Below, in pieces: positions 57,301 to 64,000 of a stretch of DNA of 64,000 nucleotides. The notes under the pieces are model-generated. The model did not search any database and had not been told where the DNA came from. It saw only the letters and a program-made list of their open reading frames with translations. The stretch is taken from assembly GCF_037975245.1 (NCBI RefSeq), contig NC_092563.1, forward strand, positions 18,033,594-18,097,593. The letters run 5' to 3'. A program made the translations under genes and the position numbers. Within the stretch, counting starts at the first letter, position 1, and every line of letters starts with the position of its first letter. Source of the stretch: Apostichopus japonicus (Eukaryota; Echinodermata; Holothuroidea; Aspidochirotida; Stichopodidae).

Positions 57301-59676
57301 AGAAGTTTATCAATACTTTGTTCCAGTTTACTGTAGAGTTTTTAAGATCCTTTACAAACAAAAATAATAGCAACAACAACAACAAAAATATGGAAAAAAA
57401 ATGATTCAGAATACAAACGTAAATGTTTTTAATGTGAACATGATGAATGAAGGAACAATTCAGAAATGGAATGTGATCGATTTATTACTGCCTTGCTATA
57501 AATTGAAGCAATTTTTTTTGGTGTTGATAAATATATGGTCTAAAGGTTCCGTAGCTATTTAAAACTAGCATCCCTTGAGATTTGATGATAAATTTAATGA
57601 AGAAAACATGGAATATTTTAAAATTTCAATGTATGTTTCCATTTGTTATGTTAGTTATTCATGTGAAAAATACATGGAGGATGAGATCACAGGTATAAAA
57701 AGGGATTTAGTATTGATTACAAAATATGAAATACTGTTCATTACATAAAGTAAGGCCAAAGATTGTCCACAATCAAGAAAATGCACAAAACTAAAAGGGG
57801 AGGGGGGGGGGGAAGAATTTTAATAACTTACAGAGGTTTCTCTTTTGTGTATATATATATGATAAAATTGATCATTTTTTTACAACAATCCTACCTTTCA
57901 ACTTATTCTGCTCTTTTAGCTTTGTATGGAACAAAATACCAACCATCTTTCATCAATATTCCCACACTTTTTAGATAATTAAAATTGACTTTTGAAGACC
58001 AAAATCCATTTTTGATAAATATTTAGTCTGCTACACTTAAACCTACAGTACGTGTACAAGCAATGTCTGTACTGCACACACTTGTGGATGTCAGACTGTC
58101 CTGCAATTCCCTGTAAGGTGTTAATGTGACAGAGGCCTTATGCTATACAAACATACACCATAAGAAAGAAACTAATCAGTAGCCTAACATGTAAATCATG
58201 TAAGATAGGTGTGAATAACTTATGCATGATTACCACATTAACAATTTTGGTCTGGCTTTGGTATTTACTGACATTCTTCCCGACAGATTGTCATCGATGT
58301 TGTAAGTTTGACAAAAATTGTATCTGAGGAAGTTGATGTAAAATTGATCTGTCAAACTGTTAGAAATTTATGTAGGTATTTTGTGGCTTGCATGGACTAT
58401 TATTATAATTATTTCTATTTTGCTTTGAACCAAGTGACTTCCCTTACCAGCAGTTCTTTTGTGACTGTTATGCAAACTAAAATGAGCTTATACTCTAACT
58501 CTAAAGGGATTGTTGGGGAAAAAAAGTCATTGTTTGCCTGTTCGAAGTCAATCTATTAACTGCAATTCCATATATCTTTATTGACACAACAACCTGCCTT
58601 TCATATTCAACTTGAGACATGTTGTAAAGTAGGAAACAGATAAATGACGAAGAAATGACTGTCTGCAAAAAAAAAAACTGCGCCAACCAATTTTTTTTCA
58701 ATCACAGAAAAGTTTCCATGATTCTCAAGACTTTTGACCTCTAGTCTAAGGCATGAACAAACAAAGATGGAAATGTTTTCTTCAGGTTTGACAGTTTATG
58801 CAAAGAGTTGTGCTCTCCTATAGTTATTTATGCATATTTATGCAAGAACTAAGCATATGCCTTCGAGCGGCTTCGTCAAATGTTTACAGGCACCGAATTT
58901 ACATGTACAATGGAGTAGCGACTCCATTGAAAGTCATGCCTAGCTTGTACTACTACTACTCTACTCCATTTTGTGGAATCCCTCAGTCATTAATTTATGC
59001 TGCCTAGTATATTAGGGAACCACCCTGTTGCTGTCTGTTGAGGTCAAAGCTCAATGTTGACAGAATCTAGCAAAGCCCGAAATACTGTTGAACATGATAG
59101 AGTGCATGGTGGCAGCAATATATACCTAGTTTGTGTTGTGTGTAGCAAAACTGATACCTGTTCAAAACATACAGCTACAGTATATTAAGGATGTTACACA
59201 GGAGTATGATCAAACATGGAAATCATGGAAAGTTAAAAAGGATGTGTACTAACACATATTATACAGTGCTTTTCACACTGGTGAAGAAAATATTTTTGAG
59301 GATGAGGATTGTGGGAAAGATGATCATTAAAGTGGAAAAACACAGAAGAATTCCATGAAGCAAATTTAAGTGTGCAGAAAAACAACCAAATTTCCTTGTG
59401 AATGGTAGCTGTTTTAGAAGGATGAGAAAGTGGGCGGTGGACCCTGATGTGGGACATAGGGGGTGTAGTACTAAAGTGTTTCCAATCATGTAGTTTAGGT
59501 AATTAGGAAAGTAAATATTTTAAATTGTTTACAGTAAAATATCCTGGCTCGTAAATACCCGGTCAACTTCGGGTACTTATAGTGTCTGGTGACCATTTTG
59601 ATAAAACTTTCCTTTTGAAATTGATGGTTGGTAACTTTTTATCTTTACTTTTCTCTTCTTGTTTTTTCTTACACAG
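53232..59676. other. Mostly non-coding stretch with scattered exon-like segments
   Basis: AT-rich, with few repeats. Several short segments have good acceptor and donor sites (for example 57222-57248, 27 nt, and 58287-58301, 15 nt), but none links to a recognised protein. A TATATATAT run lies near 57850. Confidence 0.3.
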
Positions 59677-61040
59677 TGATTCTTCTTCCCAACTTTGCAA
59701 GACCAGAGGGTGAGTTTCATTTTCAGTGGCCTATTTTCAATAATCTGTTTCAAATCCATGATTATCCACATGATCCCAGATTATCTTAAATGGGATATCC
59801 GGTTACTCATCAGGCCTCCAACTAATTCCAGCTATTTACTGGCTAAATGCCAACTGGATTTTTGCCATTTGCTGGTACAGAAGTGGCACTTAAAATAGAA
59901 CTGCTTTTTCATAAAATTCAAGGAAAATGCAAGCGGGAATTGGGATGTTAGCCAGTATATTTTTATGCAAAGCTGATATTTTTGCCGGCCGGCCACATAT
60001 TGCAGTACTGCACATGTACCCTAGATAAGTTTAGTATTTTCATTTAAAGCCTCGATTATGCTGTCCATGCGCACAGGATGTTTATTCTTCTAAGTTTGCA
60101 TTCATTTCGGTCTTTGCCAATTGGGCCAACATTTTGGCAAACAGCTGTACATGGTCATGATCTTGTGATTATTTATTTACGGCCATACAAAAGTATCCAC
60201 CAAGAAATGAAAAAAAAAAGATTTATTAGACCGTCCGGAAGCTGGAAGAATGAACTCATAATGCAGTTTTAAACAAATACAGAGTATTTTTTCATCGCCA
60301 CACAATTGCCGTTTTATTCCGGGTATAAACCGAGCGAGGGCCAACCAGGTTGAACTCGTAATGAAATATATCAAAACCTGCAGGTGTGTCCTCATAAAGG
60401 TTGACAGAGCTATAGCCAAGTGCAAAAATGATGTGTTTACTTGACTCCTCACAAACGCCTCACAACAACGGGACTCTTGGTAGCCTTTTACCGGTGACCG
60501 CTGGGTGACTAGCCTTTTCCGGTCTACCATCCTCCTCATTCTACCACCCAAAGTGTCCGGTGCACATACAGTTAATGAGAGTAGACAGTTCTGCAAGTTT
60601 GATAAGAGGCTTTAAGTTAAAAGCATGATGGTGCTGTAGTGGGAGTGGATTGGTTGCCAGTGTGTTAGGACATTTTTCCCGATTTCCTACATCGACTTTT
60701 GCATTGGCTGTTCTGTATGTACAGTAAACATACAGCATGGTTTTGTTTGCATCGAATGGGATACATTATTGGTGAACACACACTGTTCAGTAACATTGTA
60801 CAAGACATACTGTGTGCATGGCACTGTATGTAATTTATAATGGGTCTTGCCGCACTCCCAGTGACCGGTGGGAGCTAGATTACTGCTGTGACGTTGTTGA
60901 TCTTACAGGCGTATTGTTTGTGTAATGGATTGTATTAGAACAAAGTACAAACTGTTGATTGTCTTTTTCCAGCTCTTTTCAATTTGTTTGGCTCGACTTT
61001 GGATCAAGATTGTGGATCCCGTTATAAGAAGACCATTTAG
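59677..61040 (+). CDS. Candidate microexon plus terminal exon, unidentified gene
   Basis: 59677-59709 is a 33-nt segment between a strong acceptor (TTTTTTCTTACACAG) and a consensus donor AGG/GTGAGT, encoding ILLPNFARPE in the phase used. 60973-61040, after acceptor GTCTTTTTCCAG, joins in phase through one leftover G and reads ALFNLFGSTLDQDCGSRY then KKTI and a stop. All three phases of the second segment stay open for 18 or more codons, so the frame itself is weak evidence. No upstream exon is identified and no family is recognised. Confidence 0.18.
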
Positions 61041-64000
61041 AAATTTATATGATGATTTTTTTTTTGATGGAGGGTAATTTCGTGTATGTTTACTATAGGG
61101 TGTTGTAACGATCCTGAACTTTGTTGTTGTGATAGCAGAGTCCTTGCCCGGAGAGTTACTGTTGCCAATTTGTAAAAATCTTTGTTAATTGATTGATGAT
61201 GGAAGTGTGGTAGTACTGTAGTTGACCCCATGCATTTGGGAACAAAAGACTGAAAATGTATACAAACACTTCCGCAATCTGAACTAAAAGGTAAAACAGC
61301 CAAAGTAACATACATGCCTTACACTTCCAAGTCTCGTTATCATAAGATGATCAAGTTTTGACATATTGACTATACATCAGAGCATCTTGTACTGTATGTG
61401 AGGACTGGAGGGGAAGGGGGAGGTGGTATAATATCTTACCTGAGTCTCTAGAGAAATGCACCCCAATACATTCAGTGATCAGTGCACAAATTGTTGGAAA
61501 AGATTCCCCTTTGAAACATGCATGTGATGAAGTAACTAAACATTAATGTACTCTAGGAGCTGATCATATATATATCTATCTCTTCCAAACCACTGCACTC
61601 TCTCTACCTTCTCTAAAAGTGACCCTGATTATCCCTGATATTCCTTCGACCCTTGCAGCTGACCTCCCAAGGTGAACGCTCACCTCTGGTCGACCTACTT
61701 TCTCCTGATTATGACCAGCCAGAGTGAATAAAATAATATTTGTGTGCGACAGATGGCGTGATATTATTGCATTTATTACTCGCATTTTTGCAAGCAGTGA
61801 ACTGGAAATTCACATAAATCTTGACTTATCGTTCTTTTTTTTCAAATGCAGCTTGATATACATCCAGTCTTAATGAGTTGGAAATATTCACCCAATTAAC
61901 TTCAAATATTGACTTACTTGGCTTACTGTGATTTTTACCAAATTATCAAAACCCAAAAATGGATCTCATTCGATAAGGAAGCCATAGTTTGCCTATTTCT
62001 CAGCCCTTGCTGAGCTAAAGTAAAAAAAAAATCTTGAATCTTAAGGTGTATTCCCATTACGATGCTGCTCATTAGCTCATTAATTCACTGATCAAGATTC
62101 ATGACAAGATAATGTAAGCTTCTGATTTAACGTTCGATCTGGCTTGTATATATGTATGTTCGTATGTATGTGAATGATCAAAGTGTCCAGGACATCCAGA
62201 TGATAAATTTGTGGGTACTGATGTTAATAAATCCTGATAATCATAATTTACCAAATCTGTTAAAAAAGGAGTGCTAAAAAAAAAATGGCGGTTTGATCAG
62301 TCCCATTTCATATTTGCATAAATAACCTAACTGTCACATTTACGGTATAATAGATTCGCCCGAATTAATTTGGCTTCCATGCTTACATGTCTCCTCGCAA
62401 ACTTAGCTTTGTAATAACTACGGAAACAAACCGTATCTTGAAAGAAACTAGAGACATTATGTTTATTTTTCTATTTTAATTTGGGATTTATTTTCCCCTT
62501 TTCTTTCGAAATCATTAAATGACAACTTAATAGGCACCTCAATTAATTGTTGATGTGTTGTAGATCATCATTATACCATTGTTAACTTTTTTGATAAATG
62601 ACCGTTTAAATATTTGAGACATCTATGAAAGTGGCTGGACACTGAGTCTAGCACACAGACTGTTTGGTCAAAAAATTAGCTCTTACAGCTTTGCCCCTTT
62701 AAGAAATGTTTTACAGCTCAAAACTGCATGTGGAATGATGGCTAATGCTATCTGTCTGCGTTTTAAGTAGGTTAATGAAACTTTGTCGTCAGGAGATAAA
62801 ATTTCTTGACGAAAATTTGAACTTAGAACCTTTCATATGGTTTATTATAAATATATATACAGTGATCACATGACCAAAAGGGATGATAAGGGTTCTTTGT
62901 TTGCTTAATGTCAGGTAAAGATAAGCTTGCGTTTCCTTTGAGAGGACACCTATGTATATATTCAGCTCTTATCAGTAAAATGCATGTATGTTGACTGTGT
63001 CCATTTAAGTACATTCAGCACCATCTTTTAGATACTTCTTTTCTGGACAGTCAGTTAAAGTGATATATGTAACAGTTAGTAGAGTCATGAGAAAGCTGAC
63101 CTGCCCATCATGCTATTGCACTGTAATCTATACATGGCTCAAGTCACCATGTTTTTACATTAGTTTTCAGATCATTTTGATTTTAAAATTCATTAGCAAT
63201 GCAAGCTAATGCCTTTGCATACAAGAAAAAAATAGGAATTAAAGGTTGAATGTTTCTGATTTTCATTTTGTGTGTGTTAGATATGTTAACATAAATAACA
63301 GGAACTTTAAATGCAGTGTGGGGATGGAGGAAGGGGGGGGATAGGAAGGAACAGCATATTAGAACTTTGGTTTAGAGTACCACACTTATCATGTAACTGT
63401 TGCTATGCTGTGTATACAGGTAGGTATGTAGAAATTAAAAACAAAACTTGAACTTTGGGTTCTTAACTGGATGGTTCATTATATTTATAGACTTTCATAT
63501 CATAACTTCTGCTTTCTTTCCCTGACCCGATTTTCCTGTCCCTCCCCATTTTGCTGTTTCTCTTCACCCTCAATTACTGCTCTTTCCATTCCCAGCTTTC
63601 TCCACCCCCCTCCCTGTATCCCATTGTCCCCTGCCAATCTTCCCCTGTTCCTCACCCCCTGTCCTGTTCTTTATCTGTCTCGTCCATTTCTTGTACCATC
63701 TATTCTTTAATTTCTCTTCATCCCCTGTCCCTATTTGACCCCTACCCCATTCTGTCAATTGCCAGCCCTGTCCCTTCCCCCACCCACCCTTTTCTTCCCT
63801 TGTCCTATATAAACTGAAACCTGTGGTACATATATTGTGTTCTTGGGTTCTTATGCCCTGTTTGTATAACACATTCACATAATATGTGCTCTGCAACAGT
63901 CTTTAAGTTGTGGTCAAGACTGAAAAGAAAAATTATTCATATAATTTTTGGCACCCACAGTGTTATTTTCAGTGTAAGAAAAAAAAAATTGTTTATTTTT
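61041..64000. other. Non-coding stretch ending in a pyrimidine-rich segment
   Basis: No gene supported. 63500-63800 is strongly C/T-rich on the plus strand (runs such as CCACCCCCCTCCC), which creates paired long frames on both strands without coding character. Confidence 0.4.

Noticed and set aside
60177-60596. 139-codon minus-strand frame
   Set aside because: No domain, no periodic coding signal I can recognise, and no splice structure; length alone is not enough in 64 kb of six frames.

Overview
This is a eukaryotic, intron-rich, AT-rich nuclear window, most likely from a marine invertebrate deuterostome. An echinoderm is the best guess: there is a sea-urchin-TU-like foldback element with an 8-bp target duplication, dense short hAT-type elements, and one confidently identified motile-cilium gene. 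I see no operons, no long single-exon genes, no rRNA and no CRISPR. Nearly all long reading frames are low-complexity or repeat-derived.

The one gene I can identify lies on the minus strand. It is a three-exon, 134-residue CIMIP1 (C20orf85/LLC1 family, ciliary microtubule inner protein 1), with coding exons at 51134-51198, 43059-43140 and 41008-41265. Exon phases match, there is an in-frame stop just upstream of the ATG, and a near-consensus RFX X-box lies 216 bp upstream of the start. Its 8-kb first intron is a transposon nest. It holds two ~0.85-0.9 kb direct repeats (43232-44521 and 47192-48540), each interrupted by a different hAT-like element at a site still empty in the other copy. It also holds further hAT-like elements, a 93-nt pure-purine tract and a small palindromic element.

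Layout: 1-6.5 kb is AT-rich non-coding DNA with one hAT-like element. 6.5-10.3 kb carries two low-confidence spliced gene fragments on opposite strands plus a Tc1 transposase fossil. 11.7-14.4 kb has a tRNA-derived SINE and long AT microsatellites. 17-26 kb has two inverted copies of a TTAA-flanked MITE, a hAT MITE, a 702-bp foldback transposon, a G-rich minisatellite and a 98-bp tandem duplication. 29-39 kb has several tandem or degenerate repeats and no recognised gene. 41-51.2 kb is CIMIP1. 51.2-52.4 kb may be a shared promoter with a weakly supported plus-strand gene. 52.4-64 kb is mostly featureless, with a few candidate small exons.

Apart from CIMIP1, no confirmed host gene is present. 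All other exon models rest only on splice-site and reading-frame evidence and are marked low confidence.
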